Shown here piece by piece: positions 63,687 to 64,000 of a stretch of 64,000 nt of DNA. Under the pieces are notes generated by a model that had not been told where the DNA came from, did not search any database, and saw only the letters and a list, made by a program, of their open reading frames with translations. Made by a program: the position numbers and the translations under genes. The stretch lies in NCBI GenBank assembly GCA_030248065.1, contig JASAMV010006919.1:80358-144357 (forward strand), read 5' to 3'. Within the stretch, counting starts at the first letter, position 1. Every line of letters starts with the position of its first letter. The stretch comes from Rhynchonema sp. JSB1_4 (Eukaryota > Nematoda > Chromadorea > Monhysterida > Xyalidae).

Positions 63687-64000
63687 CAGTGGTGCAGCTA
63701 CCCAGGCGGGGCGGCAACCTACTGTACCGCCAAAAATGTGGGGCGGCAACCTACCTACTGTACCGGCCGAGCTAGGGGGGGGGGCGAAGAAAATTTTTTG
63801 GTCGAAATCTTGATGAAAATGTGCTCTAAAACGCTATTCGCGCGTAGCGCGCGATTTTTCGCCTATTTGGAGTGAAAAATACCAATTTTAGACCATTTTG
63901 AGCCAAAAATAGCAACTTACTGTACCAGCCGCCGGGCGGCGACCTACCTACTGTACCAGGATGGAGCGTCAACCTACCTACTACTGTACGGGGGACCCCC
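63687..64000. mobile_element. family F hAT-like MITE, copy 3 (runs off the window)
   Basis: It opens CAGTGGTGCAGCTACCC followed by AGGCGGGGCGGCAACCTAC, collinear with 61058 onward. The right end lies beyond the window. Confidence 0.75.

Overview
This is a window of animal nuclear DNA: interrupted genes with GT-AG introns, conserved metazoan proteins, and many short non-autonomous DNA transposons. Short runs of the hexamer TTAGGC (the nematode telomere unit) inside two palindromic repeats, together with several very tightly packed co-oriented gene pairs, point to a nematode. This is inference; no rRNA or mitochondrial marker lies in the window.

All fourteen recognisable genes lie on the minus strand. 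In the order transcription would meet them, from the right end: TM9SF family protein (5' end outside the window), a TALE-like homeodomain factor, BLOC1S3, a NUDT18-like Nudix protein with a LEM-like N-terminus, PHPT1, METTL17, an F-box protein, OPA3, DAD1, UQCR11, spartin, ABT1, a GTF3C2-like WD40 protein, and TBCD (3' end outside the window). Coordinates given for a gene run from the start codon to the stop codon and so include introns.

From 1 to 34.7 kb the genes are compact housekeeping genes separated by 35-1160 bp. Two pairs are close enough to suggest one transcript: PHPT1-METTL17 (35 bp between stop and start codon) and BLOC1S3-NUDT18-like (78 bp). Several products act at mitochondria (UQCR11, OPA3, METTL17, perhaps PHPT1); others serve endomembranes (DAD1, spartin, BLOC1S3, TM9SF), RNA polymerase III or ribosome biogenesis (GTF3C2-like, ABT1), and tubulin folding (TBCD). 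No single pathway links them.

The introns of TBCD, spartin, METTL17, BLOC1S3 and TM9SF hold most of the mobile DNA. Many elements have intact terminal inverted repeats and 8-bp target duplications, the signature of hAT transposons. One BLOC1S3 intron holds a four-level nest (element inside element inside element inside element), and a METTL17 intron holds a hAT element with a transposase remnant inside another hAT-like element. From 45.9 to 55.7 kb, upstream of the homeodomain gene, there is almost 10 kb without a recognisable gene. From about 61 kb to the end the sequence is stacked repeats, probably inside the first intron(s) of the TM9SF gene.
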